Positions 46,965 through 56,315 of a stretch of DNA of 64,000 nucleotides are shown one piece after another. Source of the stretch: an uncultured Lachnospira sp. Lineage in GTDB: Bacteria; Bacillota; Clostridia; Lachnospirales; Lachnospiraceae. The DNA lies in assembly GCA_910587485.1 (NCBI GenBank), contig CAJUKN010000016.1, positions 11,050 to 75,049 on the forward strand, written 5' to 3'. The position numbers were made by a program, and so were the translations under genes. Each line of letters begins with the position of its first letter. The first letter of the stretch is position 1. Under the pieces are notes generated by a model, which was given only the letters and a program-made list of their open reading frames with translations, had not been told where the DNA came from and did no database searches.

Positions 46965-48335
46965 GTGAAATTTCAACATAAATGTTGTATGGTTATTGGA
47001 ACAGGGATAAGCGGTATAGGAGCAGCAATATTATTATATGAAAAAGGTGCTAAAATAACGGTTTATGATGCCAATAAAAAGGTTGATATAAAAAAGGTTC
47101 AAGAAAAATTAGGGGATATAAAGGCAGATATTATTATTGGCGAGTTTGATTATGAAACAATACCATCTTATGATTTGTTGGTAATAAGCCCTGGTGTACC
47201 AATTGATAATCCTATTGTTGTGGCGTTTAAAGAAAAAAATATACCTGTATGGGGAGAAATTGAGCTGGCATATCATTTTGAAAAAGGTACAATTATTGCT
47301 ATAACAGGAACAAATGGAAAGACAACGACGACAGCACTCACAGGTCAAATTATAGGAGCATGGGCAAAATCGTCCTATGTTGTTGGAAATATTGGCAATC
47401 CTTATACAACCCAAGCAGATAAAACCGATAAAGATTCTTATACAATTGCTGAGATAAGCAGTTTTCAGTTGGAGACTATACATCAATTTCACCCAAAAGT
47501 CAGTGCCATTCTTAATATTACACCAGACCATTTAGATAGACATCATACAATGGAATGTTATGTTGAGACAAAAGAACGCATCAGTGTTAATCAAAATAAG
47601 GGTGATGTTTGTGTACTCAATTATGAGGATAGTTATCTTGCAGATTTTGGCAATATCTGTAATGCCGATGTGATATGGTTTTCAAGCAAGCGCAAACCAC
47701 CTAAGGGTGAAAATGCACAAAAAAGTGTTTATGTAGAGGGTGAAATAATAAAATATACTGATGGCAAGAATGATTTTGATATGATTCATGTGCAAGAAAT
47801 GAATCTTATTGGTGTGCATAATTATGAAAATGTCTGTGCTGCCATTGCTATGTGTGTGGCGGTGGGCGTTCCATTTGATATTATCATCAATGAAGTGAAG
47901 AATTTTAAAGCAGTTGAACATAGAATTGAATATGTTGCAACAAAAAATGATGTGGTTTATTACAATGATTCTAAGGGAACAAATCCAGATGCTTCGATAA
48001 AAGCGATAAAAGCAATGTCAAGACCAACCATATTGATAGGAGGCGGATTTGATAAAGGAGCCAATTTTGATATGTATGTAGCTGCTTTTAATCCTATGAT
48101 AAAAATGCTTGTATTAATGGGGCAGACTAGCCAGATGATTGCAGAAGCCGCAAGAAAACAGGGGTTTCAAAATATTGTATATGCAAAAGATTTAGAAGAA
48201 GTCGTCCATATATGTGCAGCTCATGCCAACCCGGGTGATGCAGTGTTGCTTTCTCCCGCATGTGCAAGTTGGGATATGTTTGATAATTATGAACAACGTG
48301 GCAGAATGTTTAAAGAATATGTTAATTTATTGTAA
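46965..48335 (+). CDS. murD: UDP-N-acetylmuramoylalanine-D-glutamate ligase MurD
   Basis: 456 aa, GTG start with GGAGG 7 bases upstream. Adds D-Glu to UDP-MurNAc-Ala. N-terminal Rossmann domain (VIGTGISGIGAA), ATP loop GTNGKTTTT (about residue 115), LNITPDHLDRH, and NDSKGTNPDA in the C-terminal domain. mraY, which usually lies between the PBPs and murD, is not present, so lipid I synthesis must be encoded elsewhere. Followed by ftsW after 36 bases. Confidence 0.96.
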   Translation: MKFQHKCCMVIGTGISGIGAAILLYEKGAKITVYDANKKVDIKKVQEKLGDIKADIIIGEFDYETIPSYDLLVISPGVPIDNPIVVAFKEKNIPVWGEIELAYHFEKGTIIAITGTNGKTTTTALTGQIIGAWAKSSYVVGNIGNPYTTQADKTDKDSYTIAEISSFQLETIHQFHPKVSAILNITPDHLDRHHTMECYVETKERISVNQNKGDVCVLNYEDSYLADFGNICNADVIWFSSKRKPPKGENAQKSVYVEGEIIKYTDGKNDFDMIHVQEMNLIGVHNYENVCAAIAMCVAVGVPFDIIINEVKNFKAVEHRIEYVATKNDVVYYNDSKGTNPDASIKAIKAMSRPTILIGGGFDKGANFDMYVAAFNPMIKMLVLMGQTSQMIAEAARKQGFQNIVYAKDLEEVVHICAAHANPGDAVLLSPACASWDMFDNYEQRGRMFKEYVNLL

Positions 48336-48371
48336 GAGTTAAGTTTAATTTAGCGGTATGGAAGGGTTATT

Positions 48372-49520
48372 ATGGCAAAGAAAAAGAAAAAACCTAAATT
48401 AAAATATTTTGATTATACTTTGCTATTTGTTACAATATTTATTATTGGATTTGGACTGATTATGATATATAGTACGAGTTCATATACCGCACAGCTTGAA
48501 GAAGGAGATGCCGCATTTTATTTTAGAAAACAATTTATGTTTACACTGATAGGATTTGTTGCTATGTATGTATGTTATAAGATTGACTATCATATATGGT
48601 ATAAATTTGCATGGCCTATATTTATTTTTTCGATTGTATTGATTTTTGCATTAATTCCTTTTGGCAGTTCTGCAAATGGAGCGACAAGATGGATTAGAAT
48701 TGGTCCTGTAGGGATTCAGCCTGCCGATGTCAGTAAGACAGCGGTGATTATCATGTTTGCAATGCTTATAAGTAATAATAGTGTAAAGATAAAAAAATTT
48801 AAAGTGGCATTTGTTATATTTACATTGGCAATTATACAGGGAGCATTAATTAAAGTAATATCAGACAATCTAAGCAGTGCTATTATTGTGATTGCGATTG
48901 GATTTCTTATGATATTTGTAGCAGTACCCAATTACAGTTTGTTTGTAGCGTTAGGGAGTGCAGGTATTGTGGGTGTTTGCGGACTGTATGCGTGGTGTTC
49001 TAAAATTATAAAGTCGGGTAATCTTACAAACAATTTTCGTTTAAATAGAGTGCTTATATGGGTTGACCCTGAAAGTTTTTCTTCTGGAAAAGGTTATCAA
49101 ACTGTTCAAGCACTTTATGCTATTGGTTCAGGCGGTTTGTTTGGGAAAGGTCTTGGAAAAAGTCTTCAAAAGTTAGGCTATATACCTGAATCGCAAAATG
49201 ATATGATATTTTCTATTATATGTGAAGAGTTAGGGTTATTTGGAGCTTTATGTATTCTTTTAGTATTTGCTATTATGTTAAGAAGAATTGTATATATTGC
49301 ACACAATGCTCCAGATTTATTTGGAATGATGTTGGCAATTGGCGTATTTGCACATATTGCTATTCAGCTTGTATTAAATGTTGCGGTTGTGACAAATTTG
49401 ATTCCAAACACAGGCGTATCGTTGCCGTTTATAAGTTATGGAGGAAGTTCAGCCGTTATTTTGATGGCAGAGATGGGGATTGTGTTTAATATTTCAAGCA
49501 AAATTAAGTTAGAGCAGTAG
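48372..49520 (+). CDS. ftsW: Lipid II polymerase FtsW
   Basis: 382 aa. SEDS protein with about ten membrane spans, a basic start (MAKKKKKPKLKY), the GATRWIRIG loop, WVDPE in the large outer loop, PESQNDMIFSI and the C-terminal NTGVSLPFISYGGSS signature. It polymerises glycan strands at the septum with its class B PBP partner. Flanked by murD and divIB. Confidence 0.95.
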   Translation: MAKKKKKPKLKYFDYTLLFVTIFIIGFGLIMIYSTSSYTAQLEEGDAAFYFRKQFMFTLIGFVAMYVCYKIDYHIWYKFAWPIFIFSIVLIFALIPFGSSANGATRWIRIGPVGIQPADVSKTAVIIMFAMLISNNSVKIKKFKVAFVIFTLAIIQGALIKVISDNLSSAIIVIAIGFLMIFVAVPNYSLFVALGSAGIVGVCGLYAWCSKIIKSGNLTNNFRLNRVLIWVDPESFSSGKGYQTVQALYAIGSGGLFGKGLGKSLQKLGYIPESQNDMIFSIICEELGLFGALCILLVFAIMLRRIVYIAHNAPDLFGMMLAIGVFAHIAIQLVLNVAVVTNLIPNTGVSLPFISYGGSSAVILMAEMGIVFNISSKIKLEQ

Positions 49521-49522
49521 TT

Positions 49523-50254
49523 ATGAAAGAAAACCAAAAAAAAAGACAAAGTACCAAAAAGATATTCAGGAAGAGTTTTGTTGTTATAATCATTATTTTG
49601 GCAGTTGGCATAATGACTTCTTTTTTTCTATTTAGAGTAAATAAAATAGAGTATATTGGTGGAAATCATTATTCTGATGCTGAAATGACCAAAAAAATAT
49701 TTGGAACAGAAAATCCAAATGCGTTATTTTATTTATTATTTGGCGAAAAAAATAAACAGATTACATTTATTCAAAAATATGAAGTGAGCATAGGCTGGCC
49801 TAATAGCATGACTGTGACAGTATATGAGAAACCTATTGTAGGATATATCAGTTACATGGGCTGTAATATGTTTTTTGATAAAGATGGTATTGTTGTGGAA
49901 AGTTCATCTGAAGCATATGAGCGTGTTCCTGAAATTCAAGGATTGACATTTTCATCCATTGTACTAAATTCAAAATTAGAAATTAATAATAACAGTATAT
50001 TTTCAAGTATATTAGACTTGACACAATCTTTTGATAAATATCAATTAGGCGTGGACAAGATATATTTTGATAATTCGTACAATGTTACTTTGTATATTAA
50101 TGATATAAAAGTGATATTAGGTAATCCAAAAGATTGTAGTGATAGAATTTATGCTTTAAAACAGATGGAAAAAAAGATAGAAGGACTTAAAGGTACATTA
50201 TATCTTTCTGATTATAATGGAAGTGACTCGTCTGTTATATTTAAAAAAGAATAA
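49523..50254 (+). CDS. divIB: Cell division protein FtsQ/DivIB
   Basis: 243 aa, starting 3 bases after the ftsW stop. Basic cytosolic tail, one membrane span (about 18-38), then a POTRA domain (VNKIEYIGGNHYSDAEMTKKI) and the beta domain that binds FtsL/DivIC. The family is poorly conserved; topology, POTRA pattern and position before ftsZ support the call. Confidence 0.88.
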   Translation: MKENQKKRQSTKKIFRKSFVVIIIILAVGIMTSFFLFRVNKIEYIGGNHYSDAEMTKKIFGTENPNALFYLLFGEKNKQITFIQKYEVSIGWPNSMTVTVYEKPIVGYISYMGCNMFFDKDGIVVESSSEAYERVPEIQGLTFSSIVLNSKLEINNNSIFSSILDLTQSFDKYQLGVDKIYFDNSYNVTLYINDIKVILGNPKDCSDRIYALKQMEKKIEGLKGTLYLSDYNGSDSSVIFKKE

Positions 50255-50371
50255 AATTATTTATAATGTAGAAGAAAAGCAAAAAAATTAAAAAAAATAA
50301 TAAAAACATGTTGCTATTTTGCTATTAATTTTATATTATGGTACATAGTGGGTAAAAAGGAGGCATTAACC

Positions 50372-51574
50372 TTGATAAATATTGAGACGAATGAATCAAG
50401 TGCATCAGCAAAGATAGTAGTTGTTGGAGTTGGTGGTGCAGGCAACAATGCCGTGAATAGAATGATAGAGGAAAGAATATTAGGAGTGGAGTTTGTTGGT
50501 GTAAATACCGATGCACAGGCTTTACAGTTGTGTAAGGCTCCTAATGCAATACAGATAGGTGAGAAACTTACAAAAGGTCTTGGTGCTGGCGCACAGCCTG
50601 AAATAGGCGAGAAAGCGGCTCAAGAAAATATTGACGAGTTGACAGCAGCCATTGAAGGTGCTGATATGGTATTTGTCACATGTGGTATGGGTGGCGGAAC
50701 TGGTACAGGAGCTGCTCCAGTTATTGCTAATATTGCAAAATCAAAAGGTGCGCTTACGGTTGGTGTTGTCACAAAACCATTTAAGTTTGAGGCAAAAACA
50801 AGAATGACAAATGCACTTGCAGGTATAGACAAGCTGAAAGATAATGTTGATACATTGATTGTTATTCCAAATGATAGACTTTTAGAAATTGTGGATAGAA
50901 GAACATCTATTCCTGAAGCTTTAAAAAAGGCAGATGAAGTTTTACAGCAGGCAGTGCAAGGTATTACAGACCTTATTAATGTGCCGGGTCTTATTAATCT
51001 TGATTTTGCAGATGTGCAGACTGTTATGACCGATAAGGGCATTGCTCATATAGGGATTGGTTCTTCTACAGGTGATGAAAAGGCAATCGAGGCTGTTAAA
51101 GAGGCGATTAGCAGTCCTCTTCTTGATACAACAATTGATGGAGCTACACATGTTATTATTAATATATCAGGTGATGTTAGCTTGGTAGAAGCCAATGAAG
51201 CGGCAAGTTATATTCAAGAATTAGCTGGCGAGAATGCAAATATCATATTTGGTGCTGTATATGATGATACTGTTCAAGATTCAGCAACAATAACGGTTAT
51301 TGCAACAGGTATTGAAGATGTGGATGTAAATAATGCGATGGCTGGATTTTCTAATAAGATATCAACAGCAAAGCCATTGGTAAAGCCTACATATAATTTT
51401 TCTAATAGTACAAGCAGTGTCACAAAGAATACAACATCAATGAATACTGCCAATATATCAAAAACAATATCGGATACTTCGATGCCCGGATTGAAGCATG
51501 CAGAACCAGTTGTTCCTACAGTGTCAGAAAAAGATTTGAGCATACCTACATTTCTTAGAAAAAATAAAAAGTAA
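50372..51574 (+). CDS. ftsZ: Cell division protein FtsZ
   Basis: 400 aa. TTG 50372 is chosen because AGGAGG lies 8 bases upstream and it gives the family start INIETNESSASAKIVVVGVGG; a GTG at 50348 precedes that RBS. Tubulin-like GTPase with the signature GGGTGTGAAP (about residue 106), T7 loop NLDFADV and a variable Ser/Thr/Asn-rich linker (about 325-385) ending in the conserved partner-binding tail SIPTFLRKNKK. It forms the Z ring. Closed by a strong terminator at 51657. Confidence 0.97.
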   Translation: MINIETNESSASAKIVVVGVGGAGNNAVNRMIEERILGVEFVGVNTDAQALQLCKAPNAIQIGEKLTKGLGAGAQPEIGEKAAQENIDELTAAIEGADMVFVTCGMGGGTGTGAAPVIANIAKSKGALTVGVVTKPFKFEAKTRMTNALAGIDKLKDNVDTLIVIPNDRLLEIVDRRTSIPEALKKADEVLQQAVQGITDLINVPGLINLDFADVQTVMTDKGIAHIGIGSSTGDEKAIEAVKEAISSPLLDTTIDGATHVIINISGDVSLVEANEAASYIQELAGENANIIFGAVYDDTVQDSATITVIATGIEDVDVNNAMAGFSNKISTAKPLVKPTYNFSNSTSSVTKNTTSMNTANISKTISDTSMPGLKHAEPVVPTVSEKDLSIPTFLRKNKK

Positions 51575-51656
51575 TGTGGTGATATTAAAGTATATACATT
51601 ATGATATTATAAAAAATTTACTGGTAGGTTGAAGTTTCCTATAAAATAATAAAAGA

Positions 51657-51692
51657 CTGCTGCAAAATAAATTTTTTTGCAGCAGATTTTTT
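51657..51692 (+). terminator. Terminator after ftsZ
   Basis: CTGCTGCAAAA and TTTTGCAGCAG arms, followed by A and T6. It separates the division genes from the sporulation pair behind it. 51693-51820 contains no ORF with an RBS. Confidence 0.92.
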
Positions 51693-51820
51693 AATTTTCT
51701 GTGAGTAATAAGCTAAAGAATGAGCTTGCATAAATTTGTATTTGACAAATATTGCAAGGTCAAATAGCTGTTAGCTTGCTGTGTAATATTTGGCTGTCAT
51801 AAATAATCAGTATTTTACAT

Positions 51821-51887
51821 TTCGACAAATAAAATTTGTTCTTTACAGTAAATTCGACAAAATTCGTGTCTTTTGCTATTTTATAAT
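51821..51887 (+). promoter_or_regulatory. Spo0A-type spoIIG promoter
   Basis: Two TTCGACA boxes (reverse complement of the 0A box TGTCGAA) at 51821-51827 and 51853-51859, 32 bases apart or about three helical turns. A TATAAT at 51882-51887 lies 22-23 bases downstream of the second box, the same unusual spacing known at the Bacillus subtilis spoIIG promoter, where Spo0A-P binds over the -35 region and activates sigma-A polymerase. The boxes stand 54-92 bases upstream of the spoIIGA start. Confidence 0.75.
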
Positions 51888-51912
51888 TGTTCTGTTAGGA
51901 GGTGATAGGACA

Positions 51913-52722
51913 ATTGTAATATATCTGGATGTCTTTTTTATAATTAATTTTCTTATGGACACCATAGTTCTTGTTTGTCTTAATAGGTTTTGCGGCTATG
52001 CTGCTACATGGCTGCGAATACTGCTTTCTTCCACTTTAGGAGCGCTATGGTCGGTTGTCGTCCTTGTCACACCGAGAGACATCATTCCAATCGTTCATAT
52101 ATGTACATACATATTTATTAGCATATGCATGGTGAGAATCTGCTCAGGCAAAATTGATAAAAGAAATCTTATCAAAGGCGTTGTTGTATTATACGCCATA
52201 ACATTTGTCATAGCAGGCTGTTTGTATATGTTTATATATTATACTCCCGCAGGTTATAATCTTAAAGAAGTTATACTAAAAGATAGTAAATTAACAATCT
52301 TTCTTGCAATTACTTTAGTTATACTTGTAATTATAGGAAGTCAAATAAAAAGAATTACTGTATATGAAAAAAGCCAATGTCAGGTTGAAGTAACTTTAGA
52401 CAATGTAACATTTAGAGTGAAGGGATATATAGATACAGGCAATATTCTTATAGACCCCATTCTAAAAAAACCAGTTTCGGTCATAGAGGCAGATAGTATT
52501 CCTTTAAATATTCAACTTGGCGTAAATGTAAAATTACATCTTATACCATATAGTTCGTTAGGTTGTGAAAGTGGTTTACTGGAAGTGATTACAGCAGAAA
52601 ATATATGCATATACCAAGGTAAAAAGGTGGTTGAAGTGCCAATGGCTTTGTTGGGAATCAGCAGACACAGGTTATCTTCAGATGGAGAATTTAACATGTT
52701 AGTTAATTCTAATATTTTATAA
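51913..52722 (+). CDS. spoIIGA: Sporulation sigma-E factor-processing peptidase SpoIIGA
   Basis: 269 aa. The frame has no ATG, GTG or TTG near the perfect ribosome binding site AGGAGGTGAT (51897-51906); the codon at normal distance is ATT at 51913, which gives the family start (M)VIYLDVFFIINF. Five membrane spans (about residues 5-165), then a cytosolic aspartic protease domain with the active-site motif DTGN (about 178). It cleaves the pro-sequence of sigma-E in the mother cell. sigE follows after 51 bases, the standard spoIIG operon. Confidence 0.92.
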   Translation: MVIYLDVFFIINFLMDTIVLVCLNRFCGYAATWLRILLSSTLGALWSVVVLVTPRDIIPIVHICTYIFISICMVRICSGKIDKRNLIKGVVVLYAITFVIAGCLYMFIYYTPAGYNLKEVILKDSKLTIFLAITLVILVIIGSQIKRITVYEKSQCQVEVTLDNVTFRVKGYIDTGNILIDPILKKPVSVIEADSIPLNIQLGVNVKLHLIPYSSLGCESGLLEVITAENICIYQGKKVVEVPMALLGISRHRLSSDGEFNMLVNSNIL

Positions 52723-52773
52723 GTTTATAAATTTATAAATTGATTAATGCATAATATTAAAGGAGAAAGTATA

Positions 52774-53514
52774 ATGGTTTTAAAAGTTGCATCATATGAT
52801 AGATTTCAATTTAAAATAGTGCCTAGTATCAAAAACCTTTGCTTTATGAGGCAGTCCGATGTACACTATATAGGCGGTACCGATATACTTCCTGCTCCAC
52901 TTGAGTTAGAAGAGGAAGCGGAAGCAATATCAAAACTTGGAACAGAAAAAGAGAAAGAAGCTAAATCAAGGCTTATTGAGCATAACTTAAGGCTTGTTGT
53001 ATATATTGCAAAGAAATTTGATAATACAGGAATTGGTGTTGAAGATTTGATTTCTATAGGAACAATTGGTCTTATCAAAGCAATTAATTCGTATAAAGCA
53101 GATAAAAATATAAAACTTGCTACATATGCTTCAAGGTGTATTGAAAATGAGATATTGATGTATTTGAGAAGAAATAATAAAACAAAAGCAGAGGTATCTA
53201 TTGATGAACCATTGAATGTAGATTGGGATGGCAATGAATTGCTGTTATCTGATATTTTAGGAACAGATGAAGATGTCATATATAAGGATATAGAAAATGA
53301 AGCGGAAAGAAAGATACTAAATAGAGCCATTAATAAGCTTCCAGAAAGGGAACGAATTATCGTTGATTTAAGGTATGGGTTGTCCTCAGATGATGGAGAG
53401 GAAAAGACACAAAAAGAAGTGGCAGATATGCTTGGTATATCACAATCGTACATATCACGTCTCGAGAAAAAGATTATTAAACGATTAAAGAAAGAAATCG
53501 TAAAAAATTCATAA
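52774..53514 (+). CDS. sigE: RNA polymerase sigma-E factor (pro-sigma-E)
   Basis: 246 aa, ATG 52774 behind AAGGAG. N-terminal pro-sequence of about 30 residues, then YIGGTDILPAPL, the processing region, then sigma-70 regions 2 (LIEHNLRLVVYIAKKFDN, DLISIGTIGLIKAI, RCIENEILMYLRR), 3 and 4 (ERIIVDLRYGL..., KTQKEVADMLGISQSYISRLEKK). It directs mother-cell transcription after SpoIIGA cleavage. Its presence with SpoIIGA shows that the host lineage carries the early sporulation programme. Confidence 0.95.
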   Translation: MVLKVASYDRFQFKIVPSIKNLCFMRQSDVHYIGGTDILPAPLELEEEAEAISKLGTEKEKEAKSRLIEHNLRLVVYIAKKFDNTGIGVEDLISIGTIGLIKAINSYKADKNIKLATYASRCIENEILMYLRRNNKTKAEVSIDEPLNVDWDGNELLLSDILGTDEDVIYKDIENEAERKILNRAINKLPERERIIVDLRYGLSSDDGEEKTQKEVADMLGISQSYISRLEKKIIKRLKKEIVKNS

Positions 53515-53525
53515 ATTATTATAAT

Positions 53526-53551
53526 TGGGGCTGTCATTGGCAGCTCCTTTT
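53526..53551 (+). terminator. Probable weak terminator after sigE
   Basis: GGGGCTG and CAGCTCC arms (one G-T pair) around a 7-base loop, followed by TTTT. Confidence 0.6.
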
Positions 53552-53685
53552 GATATTTGATAATTTATTAATGTTATAATTGAACTGTTATGATATTTGC
53601 AAAGGATAAAAACTTATTCTACAAAAAGGCTTGACAAGATGGAAATACTTATAGAAAATAGTAGAGATAGTTAATGGAGGGCGGT

Positions 53686-54513
53686 ATGGGAAAAAGAACA
53701 AATACAAAATCAAATAGAAAAATCCCATATGAGGAGCAGTCCTCAAAAAAACCTCGTAGGTGGGACCATATATTTGGTATATTAACCGTAGTTACAATAA
53801 TATGGTTTGGTTTTATCCTATATAATGATTTTAAAAGTTCGGATACAGATACGCATGTAAATAACACAGAAAACAAAACATTGAATAATGCAATAGCTGC
53901 AAAAGATAATGATTCAACAATAATAAAAGGAAATATGTGGACTATAAATAGTGGAAGTGTTATCTGCATTGATGCAGGTCATGGCGGAAGCGATAAAGGC
54001 ACGGTTTCAGGCAGTTATGAGGAGAGTTCAATATGTCTTTTAATAGCAAAATCTGTACAACAAGAACTTGAAAATATGGGGGCAGAAGTTGTTATGACAA
54101 GAACATCTGATGTAGGCATATCACAGGAACAACGAGTGAAAATAGGAAATGATAAAAATGCAGAGGTTTTTGTTTCAATTCATTTAAATTCATCAACAAA
54201 TGAAGCAGCAAATGGAGCAGAAGCTTGGATTCATAGCAGCAAGCCGAATAATTCTTTAAAATTATCAAAAACTATTCTTGAAGAGATTGCAATAAATACA
54301 GGAATACATAATCGTGATGTAAAGTATGGAACACTTGCTGATTCAAAAGAGAATTATTATATTAATTCACGCAGTAAAAGTGCAAGTCTTATACTGGAAC
54401 TTGGGTTTATAACAAGTAATAACGATATGTTGATAATCAATAATAAAGCAGAGAATATAGCAAAGTCTATCGCTTCTGGAATAGGAAAATACCTTAATGG
54501 AGGAAATATATGA
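53686..54513 (+). CDS. N-acetylmuramoyl-L-alanine amidase (Amidase_3), membrane-anchored
   Basis: 275 aa. ATG 53686 has GGAGG 5 bases upstream; an ATG at 53674 overlaps that site. Basic tail, one membrane span (about 26-44), a linker, then a zinc amidase domain (about 88-270) with DAGHGGSDKG (His), YEES (Glu), SIHLNSS (His) and LELGF (catalytic Glu). It cuts the bond between muramic acid and the stem peptide; near sigE a role in spore engulfment or germination is possible but not shown. Its stop overlaps the lepA start by four bases (ATGA). Confidence 0.93.
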   Translation: MGKRTNTKSNRKIPYEEQSSKKPRRWDHIFGILTVVTIIWFGFILYNDFKSSDTDTHVNNTENKTLNNAIAAKDNDSTIIKGNMWTINSGSVICIDAGHGGSDKGTVSGSYEESSICLLIAKSVQQELENMGAEVVMTRTSDVGISQEQRVKIGNDKNAEVFVSIHLNSSTNEAANGAEAWIHSSKPNNSLKLSKTILEEIAINTGIHNRDVKYGTLADSKENYYINSRSKSASLILELGFITSNNDMLIINNKAENIAKSIASGIGKYLNGGNI

Positions 54514-56315
54514 ATCAGAAAAATATTAGAAATTTTTGTATTATAGCACATATTGACCATGGAAAATCAACGCTTGCAGACCGTATTATTGAGAAGACAG
54601 GCTTGCTTACAGTAAGAGAAATGCAAGAACAAGTCCTTGATAATATGGAGCTTGAGAGGGAACGCGGAATCACCATTAAAGCGCAGAGTGTACGTACAGT
54701 CTATAAGGCGAAAAATGGACAGGAGTATATTTTTAACTTGATTGACACACCCGGACATGTTGATTTTAACTATGAAGTTTCGAGAGCGCTTGCAGCTTGT
54801 GATGGGGCAATTTTGGTTGTGGATGCAGCACAGGGAATAGAGGCACAGACACTTGCCAATGTCTATCTTGCGCTTGACCATGATTTAGATGTGTTTCCTG
54901 TGATTAATAAAATTGACCTTCCTAGTGCCATGCCACAGAGGGTTATTGATGAGATTGAAGATGTTATAGGAATCGAAGCACAAGATGCGCCACAAATCAG
55001 TGCCAAGAACGGAATTAACATTGAAGATGTTTTAGAGCAGATAGTAACAAAAATTCCAGCACCTGAGGGTGACCCAGAAGCGCCACTTAAAGCACTTATA
55101 TTTGACTCGGTATATGATTCATATAAGGGTGTTATCGTTTTTGTTCGCATAAAAGAGGGTACTGTAAAAAAAGGTACTGTTATCAAAATGATGGCGACAG
55201 GTGCTGTAGCAGAGGTTGTTGAGATTGGTATTTTTGGAGCAGGACAGTTTATTCCATGTGATGAATTATCAGCAGGCATGGTAGGTTATATAACAGCAAG
55301 TATTAAAAATGTGTCGGATACGCGCGTTGGAGATACCATTACAGATAATAACAGACCATGTGAGGAGCCGCTTCCGGGTTATAAAAAAGTCAATCCAATG
55401 GTATATTGTGGATTGTATCCAACAGATGGCGCTAAATATCAAGATTTGAGAGAAGCATTAGAAAAATTACAGTTAAATGATGCATCATTACAGTTTGAAC
55501 CAGAAAATTCTGTAGCGTTAGGCTTTGGCTTTCGATGTGGTTTTTTAGGATTGCTTCATTTAGAGATTATTCAGGAACGATTGGAGAGAGAATATAACTT
55601 AGATTTAATAACAACTGCACCAAGTGTTATTTACAAAGTTCATAAAACAAATGGAGAAGTAATTGATTTAACAAATCCATCCAATATGCCAAATCCATCT
55701 GAAATTTCTTATATGGAAGAGCCAGTAGTAAAGGCTGAAATTATGGTGACTACAGAATTTGTAGGCGCCATTATGAAACTTTGTCAGGAAAGGCGTGGAA
55801 TATACAATAGTATGGAATATATTGAACAGACTAGAGCCTTATTAAAGTATGATTTACCACTTAATGAAATTATATATGACTTTTTTGATGCACTCAAATC
55901 AAGGTCAAGAGGCTATGCTTCTTTTGACTATGAAATGAAAGGGTATACCCGTTCTAATCTATGTAAATTGGATATTCTTATCAACAAAGAAGAAGTGGAT
56001 GCACTCTCCTTTATTGTATTTTCAGGCAATGCGGAAGAGAGAGGTCGCAAGATGTGTGAAAAGCTCAAGCAAGAAATTCCAAGACAGCTTTTTGAGATAC
56101 CAATTCAAGCTGCCATCGGAAGCAAAGTAATAGCGAGAGAAACCGTAAAAGCCTTGAGAAAAGATGTTCTTGCTAAATGTTATGGCGGAGATATTTCTCG
56201 TAAAAAGAAACTTCTTGAAAAACAAAAGGAAGGAAAAAAGCGTATGCGCCAGATTGGAAGCGTAGAAATTCCACAAAAGGCGTTTATGAGCGTATTAAAG
56301 TTAGATGATGAATAA
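54510..56315 (+). CDS. lepA: Elongation factor 4 (LepA)
   Basis: 601 aa, start ATGA overlapping the amidase stop, with GGAGG upstream. GTPase domain AHIDHGKST, RGITIK, DTPGHVDF, NKIDLP; EF-G-like domains II, III and V; and the LepA-specific C-terminal domain (KKLLEKQKEGKKRMRQIGSVEIPQKAF). It back-translocates or aids ribosomes in stress and initiation. Length matches the family (about 600). hemW overlaps its end by 11 bases. Confidence 0.97.
   Translation: MNQKNIRNFCIIAHIDHGKSTLADRIIEKTGLLTVREMQEQVLDNMELERERGITIKAQSVRTVYKAKNGQEYIFNLIDTPGHVDFNYEVSRALAACDGAILVVDAAQGIEAQTLANVYLALDHDLDVFPVINKIDLPSAMPQRVIDEIEDVIGIEAQDAPQISAKNGINIEDVLEQIVTKIPAPEGDPEAPLKALIFDSVYDSYKGVIVFVRIKEGTVKKGTVIKMMATGAVAEVVEIGIFGAGQFIPCDELSAGMVGYITASIKNVSDTRVGDTITDNNRPCEEPLPGYKKVNPMVYCGLYPTDGAKYQDLREALEKLQLNDASLQFEPENSVALGFGFRCGFLGLLHLEIIQERLEREYNLDLITTAPSVIYKVHKTNGEVIDLTNPSNMPNPSEISYMEEPVVKAEIMVTTEFVGAIMKLCQERRGIYNSMEYIEQTRALLKYDLPLNEIIYDFFDALKSRSRGYASFDYEMKGYTRSNLCKLDILINKEEVDALSFIVFSGNAEERGRKMCEKLKQEIPRQLFEIPIQAAIGSKVIARETVKALRKDVLAKCYGGDISRKKKLLEKQKEGKKRMRQIGSVEIPQKAFMSVLKLDDE

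Noticed and set aside
52866..53537. A 223-codon minus-strand open frame
   Set aside because: It is the antisense shadow of sigE.
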